A stretch of 38,777 nt of DNA from Eubacterium sp. (GCA_017459945.1 JAFUBZ010000001.1:1-38777), one strand, 5' to 3'; counted from the first letter of the stretch, positions 1-7,242 are shown. Numbers and translations are program-made. The notes: generated by a model from the letters alone, not told the origin.

Positions 1-195
1 AGTAAGAAACAGGTTATTGTAAATGCAGTTGTAGACCAAAGACAGGATTACTTAAGTATTAGAAGAGGTTTGTAGCACAGTGCCTCAAAAAAGAAACATG
101 TCCCCAAAATGTCTACAAACTCTGTGGGTTTTCAAATGAGACTGATACAATATGTAGTTGGCTTTATCGAGATGGAGTAGACAATAAATGCTTGA
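1..195. other. Left-edge stretch, no identifiable gene
   Basis: Frame 1 is open from the window edge to a TAG at 73-75 and ends ...DYLSIRRGL. It could be the last 24 residues of a protein that begins outside the window, but I do not recognise it. Bases 76-190 hold no convincing gene; only a 14-codon ATG frame starts at 136. A strong hairpin terminator follows at 195-220, so something is probably transcribed rightward here. Confidence 0.25.
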
Positions 196-220
196 AACCC
201 GCTCTGTGAGCGGGTTTTTT
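195..220 (+). terminator. Rho-independent terminator
   Basis: A perfect 9-bp stem (AAACCCGCT / AGCGGGTTT) with a CTGTG loop runs directly into a T run. It would end plus-strand transcripts entering from the left edge. It abuts the stop codon of the minus-strand MobA-like remnant. Confidence 0.85.
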
Positions 221-533
221 ATTTAGAAGCTTCCAGAATCTTCTGATAATCCTCCGGTGTATCCATATCCATATGGATCCCCGGGTCATCGATCGCAAGA
301 TAAACCGGCTCCACAGGCAAGGCGGAAAGCGCGCCGCGCAGACCGCCATCTCCGTCAAACGAAAGGATCATATCTAAAAAGGCGGCATATATGGAAACTG
401 GATGCCCTTTTTTTATGCGATCACCCGGATAGACCAGAGGTTCTGTGCGCGCAAGAAGAGCTTTGATGGCAGAAGCCGGAATCAGAGGAATGTCTGCCGG
501 GGTGAAGAGAACGCGGGAATATTCATCTGTCAC
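219..533 (-). pseudogene. MobA-like NTP transferase, C-terminal fragment
   Basis: The 104 residues from a GTG codon match the second half of MobA/MocA-like nucleotidyltransferases (NTP_transf_3), which transfer CMP or GMP to molybdopterin or act in related maturation steps. Visible are the VLFTPADIPLIPASAI strand with its conserved Asp, the KKGHPVSIY segment, the GGLRGALS helix and the closing IHMDMDTPEDYQKI motif. Full-length proteins are about 190-200 residues and begin with a glycine-rich nucleotide loop (L-A-G-G-x-S-x-R-M-G type), which is absent here. Upstream on the minus strand the frame stays open for about 22 more codons to a stop, but that extension does not look like the family. 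I therefore read it as a 5'-truncated remnant whose break lies near 530-540. It could still be translated, but the missing nucleotide-binding half should make it inactive. Confidence 0.75.
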
Positions 534-698
534 AGAACCAATCGAAAACTGGTATAAAGATACAGGAATAATATCTTCCGAGGCAATTTATACGGCTTGC
601 AACGGATTTGTAAAGCGAATAAAATGATGTTACTATAAAGTAGTAGTTTATGATGTGTGACAGAATTATTAAGAGGAGTGAATCGGAGGTGGTGTGTT

Positions 699-1040
699 GT
701 GTCTCAGACATTACATGATTTGCTGAAGGAATATATTGAAAAACTAATAGATGTTTATGGAACACATCTAAAACAGATTATTTTGTTTGGTTCATATGCG
801 AGAGGTGATTATCGTCCGGATTCAGATATTGATGTGATGATATTGTTGGACATATCAGATCTGGACGTGAAAATGTATAGTTGTCAGCTTTCTGATATGA
901 CGTATGATTTTAATATGGATCATAACACGGATATCAAGCCGATTGCAAAAAGTGATGAACATTTTCAAAAATGGGTGGTGAACTATCCATTTTATGCAAA
1001 TGTAAAAAATGAAGGAGTAGTGTTATATGATGCAGCATAA
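699..1040 (+). CDS. MNT-type nucleotidyltransferase (antitoxin of MNT-HEPN pair)
   Basis: This is a minimal nucleotidyltransferase of about 113 residues with the polymerase-beta-fold signature G31-S32-x2-R35-G36 followed by D43-I-D45, the metal-binding aspartates. In MNT-HEPN systems such as MntA/HepT the MNT partner AMPylates the HEPN toxin and blocks it. I chose the GTG at 699 because GGAGG at 685-689 lies 9 bases upstream; an earlier GTG at 657 would add 14 residues but has no good ribosome site. The gene overlaps the HEPN gene by 14 bases, as expected for translational coupling. It lies between two gene remnants (MobA-like and tuf), so it probably arrived by transfer or rearrangement. Its AT-rich composition differs from the metabolic genes to the right. 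Family assignment is firm; the toxin-antitoxin role is inferred. Confidence 0.85.
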   Translation: MSQTLHDLLKEYIEKLIDVYGTHLKQIILFGSYARGDYRPDSDIDVMILLDISDLDVKMYSCQLSDMTYDFNMDHNTDIKPIAKSDEHFQKWVVNYPFYANVKNEGVVLYDAA

Positions 1041-1473
1041 TGACGATATCGGAACCAAGGAAGATCTGGCTGGATATCGTTTGCAGACGGCAAAAAGCAA
1101 TTTGAATGCTGCCAGAATACTGTTGGAAGCAAAAGAATATAAGAGTGCAAATAATAGGGCTTACTATGCAATCTTTCAGGCAATCAATGCAATTCATGCA
1201 CTTTCCGGAAAGGCATATAAGCGACATGGTGAAGCAATTGGTAGTTTTAATAAAGATTATGTTAAAACAGAAATATTTCCTCGCGATATAGGGAGAAAGA
1301 TTGCGCAGGCAGAGGAAATACGACATGCCAGTGATTATGATGATTTTTATATTGCCAGTCACGAAGAGGCACAACGACTCGTGACTAATGCAGAGGAATT
1401 TATCCAATTGACGGAAGCTTATCTTGCTGCTCAAGTGGAGAATAGTGGCAATGTGCCAAGGACCAGAGAATAA
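1027..1473 (+). CDS. HEPN domain protein (putative RNase toxin)
   Basis: A 148-residue helical protein of the HEPN type (COG1895/COG2250-like) that pairs with the MNT protein just upstream. The core shows an RLQTAKSNLNAARILLEAKEYKSANNRAYYAIFQAINAI segment, matching the family's typical S/N-R-A-Y-Y-A-x-F helix, and a later K-R-H-G-E-A-I-G-x-F motif. HEPN proteins often cut RNA through an R-x4-6-H motif. Here the Arg and Tyr of the NRAYYAIFQ segment are present, but a textbook RX4-6H with a polar second residue is not obvious, so nuclease activity is uncertain. The ATG at 1027 overlaps the MNT gene by 14 bases, indicating one transcript and coupled translation. An alternative role is a nucleotide-binding partner of the nucleotidyltransferase rather than a toxin. 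Confidence 0.8.
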   Translation: MMQHNDDIGTKEDLAGYRLQTAKSNLNAARILLEAKEYKSANNRAYYAIFQAINAIHALSGKAYKRHGEAIGSFNKDYVKTEIFPRDIGRKIAQAEEIRHASDYDDFYIASHEEAQRLVTNAEEFIQLTEAYLAAQVENSGNVPRTRE

Positions 1474-1590
1474 TAGGTAGAGACAAGAAAAAGTGGCTAC
1501 AATTTGGCTACAGGATTGTAAAAAAATGCATATAATAGGTACATCAGAACCGTTTTCGGATAATAAAATCACCAAAATACATCCATTTTG

Positions 1591-1668
1591 ATGAAAAAAT
1601 GTGCCAGAATGGACCGTGAAGGTGGACGTACAGTAGGTTCAGGCCGTGTAGCTACCATCATCGAGTAA
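1591..1668 (+). pseudogene. tuf: 3'-terminal remnant of tuf (EF-Tu)
   Basis: Bases 1615-1668 read R-E-G-G-R-T-V-G-S-G-R-V-A-T-I-I-E-stop, the C-terminus of bacterial elongation factor Tu in the Firmicute form. Upstream of the first Arg codon the similarity stops abruptly: the in-frame codons back to an ATG at 1591 (MKKCARMD) are not EF-Tu, so about 380 residues are missing. A strong terminator follows 32 bases later, consistent with the original tuf 3' end being kept with its terminator. The fragment is either a scar left when the rest of the gene was deleted or replaced, or a duplicated gene tail from an integration event. A functional tuf must exist elsewhere. Confidence 0.85.
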
Positions 1669-1700
1669 TTTGTAGTAATACATATTATTTATTGATCTTT

Positions 1701-1735
1701 ACTCCCGGGAAACTAAGGTTTCCCGGGAGTTTTCT
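1701..1735 (+). terminator. Rho-independent terminator (ancestral tuf terminator)
   Basis: A perfect 13-bp stem ACTCCCGGGAAAC / GTTTCCCGGGAGT with a TAAG loop, followed by TTTCTC. It follows the tuf remnant and isolates the scar region from the metabolic locus starting at 1769. Confidence 0.9.
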
Positions 1736-1768
1736 CTATCGTTCATAACATAGAAAGCGAGGCATATA

Positions 1769-2755
1769 ATGATCAAATCAGTGGCAGTTCTTGGCGCAGG
1801 GACGATGGGGCACTCCATCACGAATAATATCGCAAGTCATGGAATCCAGGTGAACCTATATGAGTCTTTTAAACAGGTTCGTGAAACGGTAAAGGACCGG
1901 ATCAAAGGTGAACTTGAGATTATGGTGGAAGAGGGATATTTCCCGGAAGCAAAGATTCAGGAAACACTGGAAAACATTACACTTTATAAAGATCTGGAAC
2001 CTGCTGTAAAGGATGTGGATTTTGTGATCGAAGCACTGCCGGAAATATTGGAGCTCAAACAGGACCTCTTAGAACAGCTGGATCAAATATGCCGGCCAGA
2101 CACGATCCTGGCAAGCAATACTTCCAGTCTGAAGCTTTGGGATATGGCGGCAAAGATCTCGGAAGAACGGAAGGCAAAGATCCTGATCGCGCATTGTTAC
2201 AATCCGGCGCATCTGATCCCGATCATCGAACTCTCTTTCTTTGGGAATATGTCAGAAGAAGATTATAACGAAGTCAGAGACCTTTTTATCAGATGTGAAA
2301 AAGCACCGGTCAAGGTCTTAAAAGATGTCACAGGGATGGTAGCAAACAGACTGCTGCATGCGCAGGCCAGAGAAGCGTTTTATCTGATTGACCAAGGCAT
2401 TGCGGAAGCGGAGGATGTAGACCGCGCGCTGATGTTTGGACCGTGTTTTCGGAATGCGACTACTGGCATGCTCGAATGTGCGGATATGGGCGGACTGGAT
2501 ATCTGGTATGCTGCTGAAAGCAATTTCTTCCCGGATCTTGCAGATAATAAAACGCCCAGCGATACGATGAGAAAGCTCGTCGAAGAAGGGCATTATGGGA
2601 TCAAGACCGGAAAAGGGTTTTACGACTATCCGGAAGAAGCAAAGGAAAAAGCGACAGAAGCCTTCAACCGACGCCTGATCACACAATTGAAGGCTTGCAG
2701 AGACTATAAAAAAGCTACTTCGTCGACGCCTGAAAATCCATCAGCGCATACTTGA
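1769..2755 (+). CDS. 3-hydroxyacyl-CoA dehydrogenase family protein
   Basis: This 328-residue soluble enzyme has an N-terminal NAD-binding Rossmann domain with GAGTMG at residues 9-14, and the family's S-N-T-S-S segment near 116-120. The catalytic His-Glu pair is visible as H142 in AHCYNPAHLIPIIE and E154, twelve residues apart as in the family. The C-terminal helical dimerisation domain contains MVANRLLHAQAREAFYLIDQGIA and ends with the usual GIKTGKGFYDYPEE motif. The family oxidises L-3-hydroxyacyl-CoA to the 3-oxo form with NAD+; L-carnitine dehydrogenase and lambda-crystallin-like L-gulonate dehydrogenase share the fold. The C in AHCYNP, where acyl-CoA enzymes usually have FFNP, leaves room for a non-CoA hydroxy acid. 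It starts 33 bases after a terminator with no obvious promoter in between, and its 3' end overlaps the convergent TetR gene by 41 bases. It may supply beta-oxidation of products of the neighbouring hydrolase; that link is inferred. Confidence 0.85.
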   Translation: MIKSVAVLGAGTMGHSITNNIASHGIQVNLYESFKQVRETVKDRIKGELEIMVEEGYFPEAKIQETLENITLYKDLEPAVKDVDFVIEALPEILELKQDLLEQLDQICRPDTILASNTSSLKLWDMAAKISEERKAKILIAHCYNPAHLIPIIELSFFGNMSEEDYNEVRDLFIRCEKAPVKVLKDVTGMVANRLLHAQAREAFYLIDQGIAEAEDVDRALMFGPCFRNATTGMLECADMGGLDIWYAAESNFFPDLADNKTPSDTMRKLVEEGHYGIKTGKGFYDYPEEAKEKATEAFNRRLITQLKACRDYKKATSSTPENPSAHT

Positions 2756-3308
2756 ACGTATTCCCGAGGATCAGCGCAAAGTTTTCCTTTGTGATATCCG
2801 GGTCTTCAAAAATAAAATAGCGATAGATTCCAATGAGTGTCGAAGAGAAGATCGCGCACGCGAGCCCGGCACTCTTTGGATCGTGTTTTTCTCTTAAAAA
2901 CCGATTTGCAAAACTCGATGCGATATGACGCCGCCAGCGGTTCTCAAAACTGGGGTCGCCCTTTGGCCCCATGATGGCGCGGTATTCATCCAGATGCGCC
3001 AGAATAAAATCAACCGTTTTCGATGCCTGGGGAAGAGGATTTCCTTTTAATACGGGCGTGACTTCCAGATTTTCCAGATTGTTATTCACTTCAGCCAGGG
3101 TGCTTAATAACTCGGTTTCAATCTCCTCAAGAACAGCATATTTGTCTTCAAAATACGTATAGAACGTTGACTTGACGACTCCTGCCTGCTTGCAGAGTCC
3201 GTTAATGGTTACACCATCAATCCCTTTTTCAGAATAAATCTCCAAAAAGACATTTCTGATATGACGTTGTGTTTCAGAACGATTGTAATCTTTTCGATTG
3301 CCTGCCAT
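2715..3308 (-). CDS. TetR/AcrR family regulator, divergent to module A
   Basis: This 197-residue regulator has an N-terminal helix-turn-helix: RHIRNVFLEIYSEKGIDGVTINGLCKQAGVVKSTFYTYFEDKYAVLEEI, with the typical T-F-Y-x-Y-F recognition region. The variable C-terminal half would bind the effector. The start ATG at 3308 has TAGGAGGA upstream. It is divergent from the flavoprotein gene at 3464 with 155 bases between them. A strong imperfect palindrome sits exactly inside its own promoter, so it very likely represses itself and the module A operon until a substrate binds. A copy of the right half of that palindrome lies before the SDR gene at 6339, suggesting a two-site regulon. The ligand is unknown. 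Confidence 0.9.
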   Translation of the reverse strand: MAGNRKDYNRSETQRHIRNVFLEIYSEKGIDGVTINGLCKQAGVVKSTFYTYFEDKYAVLEEIETELLSTLAEVNNNLENLEVTPVLKGNPLPQASKTVDFILAHLDEYRAIMGPKGDPSFENRWRRHIASSFANRFLREKHDPKSAGLACAIFSSTLIGIYRYFIFEDPDITKENFALILGNTFKYALMDFQASTK

Positions 3309-3396
3309 GGTATCCTCCTAAATCGAACTTTTTTGTCCCAAAAGTCCGATTACAAAACTTTTCCGAATGTTTCGGTCTTAATCCACCCTTAAAAAA

Positions 3397-3425
3397 ATTG
3401 TATCTTATTACCAGATAAGAAACAA
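3397..3425 (-). promoter_or_regulatory. TetR promoter with embedded 28-bp palindromic operator
   Basis: On the minus strand a TTGTTT -35 (3425-3420) and TACAAT -10 (3402-3397) are 17 bases apart and point at the TetR gene. Almost the same bases (3398-3425) form an inverted repeat: left arm TTGTATCTTAT, spacer TACCAG, right arm ATAAGAAACAA, with a single mismatch in 11-base arms. A repressor here would cover both promoter elements and also block the divergent flavoprotein gene, whose own promoter I could not place with confidence. Confidence 0.8.
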
Positions 3426-3463
3426 GATTCAATTGGTTTTAAGGATATGGAAAGGGGTTTCAA

Positions 3464-5017
3464 ATGGGCAAAACAGTAAAAGTAGATGTAGCGGTCATGG
3501 GTAGCGGCGTTGCAGGAATGGGTGCAGCGTATAAGCTGGTTCAGGCAGGTGTAAAAGACATTGCGGTATTTGAGAAATATCCGGCACAGGGCGGCGCGGT
3601 TTCTAACTGCCCGATGATGTTCTGTTCCACACCCGACACACCGGAAGCACAGAAAGCAGCATACGAGGTTCTGGCAAGATTCTCCAACTATGACGGCAAT
3701 ATGAACCTGATCAGCAAGGTCGTAAAATACTCTTCAGAGTTCCCGCGTATCTTCCTCGAGGAGCTGGGAATCAAGTGCATGATCAAGGTTGACAGAGATC
3801 CGGCAGACTACGGAAATAAAAGAGCGTATACACAGGGCCATGCAAACGGCATCGATGTAGGAGATTATTATTTCCTGGAAGGACGCGGAAAAGGCCATGC
3901 GTTAGCACCCGCACTGCTTCGGATGCGTATCAATTTAGAAAAAGCAGGCGTACAGTTCTTCTTCCAGACTCCGATCAAAAAGATCGTAAAGACCGGAGAT
4001 AAAGTAACCGGTGCGATCGCATATGAAAAAGACGGCACAGAAGTTGAGATCCAGTGCAAAGCATTGATCGTTGCTTCAGGCGGAATCAGCGGAAACATGG
4101 AGATGATGAAGGAAGAAGGCGTCATCAATGTAGATCCGAAATTCGAAGAAGTATATGAAGAAGGTAAGCAGGTTCTGATCACATTCCCGGATAGCTGCCA
4201 GGATGGTGACGGACAGAAGGCTGTATGGGAGATCGGCGGAAAGAAGACTGCAATGGTCATCAGCGCAGATCCGGAAGTTCCGAACCCGGGCGTTCGTATC
4301 GGACCGAACACACCTTGGCTGAACGCAAACCAGATCAAGGTCGTTACAGAAATGCCATGGATGCGTGTCAATGAGCAGGGTAAGCGTTTCATCAATGAAG
4401 AAATGAGCAATCAGCACACCGCGATGAGCCGCGCATATTGCAAGCAGTCCAACATGCACGGATATCAGATCTTTGATGAGGATACTGTAAAACGCATGGA
4501 AGAAGAGTTTGATGAAAACTATGTATACTTCATCTTCAAGGGTGCAAAGCTTTCCGGCCTGCGTGAACAGATGGATGCTTCGATCGCAAAAGGCAATAAG
4601 CATATGTGTCATTTCGATACGATCCATGAAGTCGCAGAATACATGGGCATCAATGAAGCAAATCTGAAAGAGACAATCGCAAAATACAACAAGGCAGCCG
4701 AAGAAGGCTATGATCCGGACTTCCATACAGATGCAAAATACCTTCATCCGATCAGAGAAGAAAGCGGACACATTTACTGCTTCCGTATCTTCGCAGGTGC
4801 ATATGATACAATGGGTGGTCTGGCGATCGACGAGAATGCAAATCTTCTGGACATCAACAATCAGCCGATCGAAGGACTCTATGGCGCAGGCGATATGGTA
4901 ACAGGCAGCTTCTACGGTGAGCCGACCTCCAATGCAGGCGGTACCGTATACGGCGCAATGACAACAGGTTTTCTGGCAGGTGACAGCGCAGCTGCATATG
5001 TGCGCGAAAATTTCTAA
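3464..5017 (+). CDS. FAD-dependent fumarate-reductase-like flavoprotein (module A)
   Basis: A 517-residue cytoplasmic flavoprotein of the fumarate reductase/succinate dehydrogenase flavoprotein superfamily. FAD binding shows as G13-S-G15-x-x-G18 after a short beta strand, an acidic strand end (VFEKYPAQGG), LIVASGGISGN in the middle, and the C-terminal GLYGAGDMVTGSFYGEPTSNAGGTVYGAMTTGFLAGDSAA region. The substrate-domain signature RVNEQGKRFINEEM is present. It has no heme domain, FMN-binding domain or signal peptide, unlike the extracytoplasmic fumarate and urocanate reductases, so electrons must come from elsewhere; the ferredoxin gene starts 49 bases downstream and is the natural donor. Family members reduce activated C=C bonds or dehydrogenate ketosteroid-like rings. 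In an operon with a PhlG-like hydrolase, reduction of an enone or ring double bond before C-C cleavage is a reasonable inference. GGAAAGGGG precedes the ATG. Confidence 0.85.
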   Translation: MGKTVKVDVAVMGSGVAGMGAAYKLVQAGVKDIAVFEKYPAQGGAVSNCPMMFCSTPDTPEAQKAAYEVLARFSNYDGNMNLISKVVKYSSEFPRIFLEELGIKCMIKVDRDPADYGNKRAYTQGHANGIDVGDYYFLEGRGKGHALAPALLRMRINLEKAGVQFFFQTPIKKIVKTGDKVTGAIAYEKDGTEVEIQCKALIVASGGISGNMEMMKEEGVINVDPKFEEVYEEGKQVLITFPDSCQDGDGQKAVWEIGGKKTAMVISADPEVPNPGVRIGPNTPWLNANQIKVVTEMPWMRVNEQGKRFINEEMSNQHTAMSRAYCKQSNMHGYQIFDEDTVKRMEEEFDENYVYFIFKGAKLSGLREQMDASIAKGNKHMCHFDTIHEVAEYMGINEANLKETIAKYNKAAEEGYDPDFHTDAKYLHPIREESGHIYCFRIFAGAYDTMGGLAIDENANLLDINNQPIEGLYGAGDMVTGSFYGEPTSNAGGTVYGAMTTGFLAGDSAAAYVRENF

Positions 5018-5066
5018 CATTTTACTGATGAGTGAACAAATTCGATAATCGGGAAAGGAAATCAAG

Positions 5067-5261
5067 ATGAAATTAGAGATTAATAATAAATATTGCATCC
5101 GTTGTGGACTTTGTGAAGATCTGTATCCGGATCTGTTTAAGAGAAACTTTGAAGAGCATTGCATCGACGTTCTTCATGAAGAGCTTCCGGCTGAACTCGA
5201 AGAGCGCGCAAAGCAGGCAGTTGCTGACTGTGCAGTTGCAATGATCAAACTGGTAAAATAA
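5067..5261 (+). CDS. Small monocluster ferredoxin
   Basis: This 64-residue ferredoxin carries C10-x2-C13-x2-C16 (CIRCGLCEDLYPDLF) and a distal C55, the pattern of single [4Fe-4S] ferredoxins. The distal cysteine is followed by Ala (ADCAVAMI) rather than the usual Pro, and C32 is an extra cysteine. It lies between the flavoprotein and the PhlG-like hydrolase with short gaps (49 and 15 bases) and is probably co-transcribed as the electron donor or acceptor of the flavoprotein. GGAAAGGAAATCAAG precedes the ATG. Confidence 0.85.
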   Translation: MKLEINNKYCIRCGLCEDLYPDLFKRNFEEHCIDVLHEELPAELEERAKQAVADCAVAMIKLVK

Positions 5262-5276
5262 AGACAGGAGGAGAAG

Positions 5277-6092
5277 ATGGCTTTAGTACCCGTTTCAGAA
5301 GACGCAAAAACAAAAAGATATTACAAGTATTATGAGCAGGGAGTCGCTTCCCCGACACCGGAGCAGATTGCCATGGTCGATGCAAGCAAGGGGACGGTAG
5401 AGGAGTGCCTTGAGATCGAGGACAGAAATAAGGTTCTGGAGCCGGAAACACTCTATCCGGAGAGACTTGGATTCTATCCGACGAAAGACGGCGGCCTTCT
5501 GGTCGCAGGTAATATTCCGATGCCGGATTGTACAGCAGACATGTTCTACTGGTGGTTTGCATGGCATGGTCTTGAGCCGTTCCGCTATGCTATCTGGGAT
5601 CCGGAAGACCATTACGGCCTGGAGCTGAATGAAGAAGGCAGGCGCCGCGCACTGGATTCGTCTGTCCCGATGGAAGAGAAAACCTGGGGTGCAACGCATA
5701 CCGTTCAGGAATCGATCGGCGGACCGCCAGATGAGATCGTGATCATGTTCCAGAACCCGGCAGATATGGGAATGGACACCAGCCTGATCGGTAAGGAAGG
5801 CTGTGAATTCATCGTCTGCGCAAATGCGCTTCTCGGACCGATGAAAATGCCGGTCGTGATGCTCGAAGTCGCAAAGAAGATCGATGGTGTAATGACATTC
5901 CAGGCAAGATTCTGGGTGGGATATCATATCGTTGACGGGAAACCGCAGTGCCTTGTTCCGGCCTGGAAGGTCATTCCGGAGCAGGAATGTGAGATGATCG
6001 CAAAAGGTCTTCTGGCGCATAACCTCAAAGAGTTTGGAAATCTGAATAAGGTTCTGCCAAAGGTTTACGCGGAAGAAAAAGACAACTGGTAA
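5277..6092 (+). CDS. PhlG / phloretin-hydrolase-like C-C hydrolase, copy 1
   Basis: A 271-residue protein of the DAPG hydrolase (PhiG-domain) family, whose known members are Pseudomonas 2,4-diacetylphloroglucinol hydrolase PhlG and Eubacterium ramulus phloretin hydrolase. These zinc enzymes hydrolyse the C-C bond between an acyl group and a phloroglucinol ring. The core WWFAWHGLEPFRYAIWDPEDHYG, the HTVQESIGG segment and the closing GLLAHNLKEFGNLNKVLP helix are all present. Predicted metal ligands are H112, E145, H248 and E252; the H-x3-E of the last pair and the overall spacing fit PhlG (H129, E160, H270, E274 as I recall them). The protein is soluble with no signal peptide. It follows the flavoprotein and ferredoxin genes with 15 bases between and ends before a terminator, forming a tight three-gene unit. 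A paralogue sits at 35403. The substrate cannot be read from sequence: a phloretin-like ketone is one option, another 1,3-diketone equivalent is possible. Confidence 0.85.
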   Translation: MALVPVSEDAKTKRYYKYYEQGVASPTPEQIAMVDASKGTVEECLEIEDRNKVLEPETLYPERLGFYPTKDGGLLVAGNIPMPDCTADMFYWWFAWHGLEPFRYAIWDPEDHYGLELNEEGRRRALDSSVPMEEKTWGATHTVQESIGGPPDEIVIMFQNPADMGMDTSLIGKEGCEFIVCANALLGPMKMPVVMLEVAKKIDGVMTFQARFWVGYHIVDGKPQCLVPAWKVIPEQECEMIAKGLLAHNLKEFGNLNKVLPKVYAEEKDNW

Positions 6093-6112
6093 AAGAATAA
6101 CAGAATCATCAA

Positions 6113-6157
6113 AAGGATCCCTTGTTGCCAATATGGCGGCAGGGGGTCTTTTTTTTA
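6113..6157 (+). terminator. Rho-independent terminator after the flavoprotein-ferredoxin-hydrolase unit
   Basis: GATCCCTTGTTGCC (6116-6129) pairs, with some G-U pairs, with GGCGGCAGGGGGTC (6135-6148), and an eight-T run follows. It separates the first three module A genes from the SDR transcription unit. Confidence 0.8.
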
Positions 6158-6240
6158 CAGGGATCGAATCCCAGGCTTAGAGTAAAGTAACCATTTCTCC
6201 AAAAGAGTTGCTTTTGTAACGAACTCAGTTAGATTGACCA

Positions 6241-6318
6241 TTGTTAGTTATAGATAGCCAAATTATAATAGGACCAGATAAGAAACTATGGTTGCAAAAT
6301 CCAAAAACAAGGTATAAT
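6241..6318 (+). promoter_or_regulatory. Two candidate promoters and a TetR half-site before the SDR gene
   Basis: Promoter 1 is TTGTTA (6241-6246), 17 bases, TATAAT (6264-6269). Promoter 2 has TATAAT at 6313-6318 with TTGCAA at 6292-6297, a short 15-base spacer. Between them, 6273-6286 repeats 14 bases (ACCAGATAAGAAAC) found at 3410-3423, the spacer edge and right arm of the TetR operator. It covers the expected start point of promoter 1. The left arm is not conserved, so binding would be weaker or by a half-site. Transcription from promoter 2 would leave only about 14 bases before the ATG at 6339. Confidence 0.6.
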
Positions 6319-6338
6319 GGTTATGAGAGGACAAAACG

Positions 6339-7190
6339 ATGATCTTTGACAGAAATGAAAACAAACAGGTGATCGCACTGCTCGGCGCAGGCAGCATGGG
6401 TGCGGCAATCGTCAGACGGATCGCACCGGGAAAGAAAATTCTGCTTGGTGATATCAGTGAAAAGAATTTAGAGAAGGTGGCACATGATTTTCAGTACAGC
6501 GGATATGATGTGGAGACGATGATCGTTAATGCACTCGAAAAAGACAGTGTCGAAGCATTTGCAAATAAAGCAGCCTCGCTGGGAGATGTGATGTATTTTA
6601 TCGATACTGCAGGTGCTTCTCCAAACCAGGCAGCACCGGAGCATATCTTAAATCTTGACATGGTCGGAACCGGCTATGCGGTTGATGCATTCGGAAAAGT
6701 CATGGCAAAAGGAGGCGCAGGTCTGCTGATCTCCAGCCAGACAGGATATATGTATCCGATTCCCTATGAGGTTGAGAATGAGATCCTGAATACACCGACC
6801 GAAAAGCTGATGGACCTTCCGTTTATCAAAGAGGTTGCGATGCAGAACTCCGGCTTTGCGTATATGATCGCAAAGCGCATCAATCATCTGCAGGCAATGC
6901 GGGCGGCGGCAACGAGCTGGAAGGAGCGCAGAGCGCGGATCAATACCATCAGTCCGGGTGTCATTGTAACACCGCTGGCTTACGATGAGTTTGCGGCTGC
7001 GGGTGAAGGATATCAGCAGATGGTAGACGCTTCTGCAGCAGAGCGCTGTGGCACATCGGATGAGATCGCGGACGCCGGCGCATTTCTGCTCGGAGAGCAT
7101 GCAGGATTTATCACGGGAACAGATCTTCTGATCGACGGCGGTGTGATTGCATCGATCCGCACAGGAAACTACCAGCTGCCGGTGCAATAA
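6339..7190 (+). CDS. Short-chain dehydrogenase/reductase with atypical Rossmann loop
   Basis: This 283-residue SDR-fold oxidoreductase has the catalytic Ser (S132/S133 in LLISSQTG), Y175 and K179 in the Y-x3-K motif (YMIAKRIN), the RINTISPGVIVTP segment after the active site, and the GTDLLIDGG C-terminal strand. The N-terminal nucleotide loop is unusual: instead of T-G-x3-G-x-G it reads G16-A-G18-S-M-G21, a dinucleotide loop more typical of 6-phosphogluconate or 3-hydroxyacyl-CoA dehydrogenases. D38 at the end of strand 2 (LLGDIS) suggests NAD(H) over NADP(H). The reaction should be a ketone/alcohol interconversion. It is the first gene of a second module A unit, has its own promoters with a TetR half-site, and is followed 52 bases later by a second TetR gene. 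GAGAGG lies upstream of the ATG. Confidence 0.85.
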   Translation: MIFDRNENKQVIALLGAGSMGAAIVRRIAPGKKILLGDISEKNLEKVAHDFQYSGYDVETMIVNALEKDSVEAFANKAASLGDVMYFIDTAGASPNQAAPEHILNLDMVGTGYAVDAFGKVMAKGGAGLLISSQTGYMYPIPYEVENEILNTPTEKLMDLPFIKEVAMQNSGFAYMIAKRINHLQAMRAAATSWKERRARINTISPGVIVTPLAYDEFAAAGEGYQQMVDASAAERCGTSDEIADAGAFLLGEHAGFITGTDLLIDGGVIASIRTGNYQLPVQ

Positions 7191-7242
7191 CAGGCGGTCC
7201 GAACATTTACCGGGCACGCAAAACAGGAAAGAGGGATCAGCT

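Noticed and set aside
1494..1512. Two TGGCTACA direct repeats as a possible attachment site
   Set aside because: They are only eight bases long and three bases apart, with no integrase gene in the window, so this is not enough to call an att site.
934..1575. A 213-codon open frame on the minus strand
   Set aside because: It lies opposite the MNT-HEPN genes, is rich in Cys, Ile and Phe without a domain pattern, and has no ribosome site; it mirrors the codons of the real genes.
4076..5164. A 362-codon minus-strand frame opposite the module A flavoprotein
   Set aside because: It is antisense to a clear FAD enzyme and shows unstructured Cys/Ile/His-rich sequence, typical of a shadow frame.
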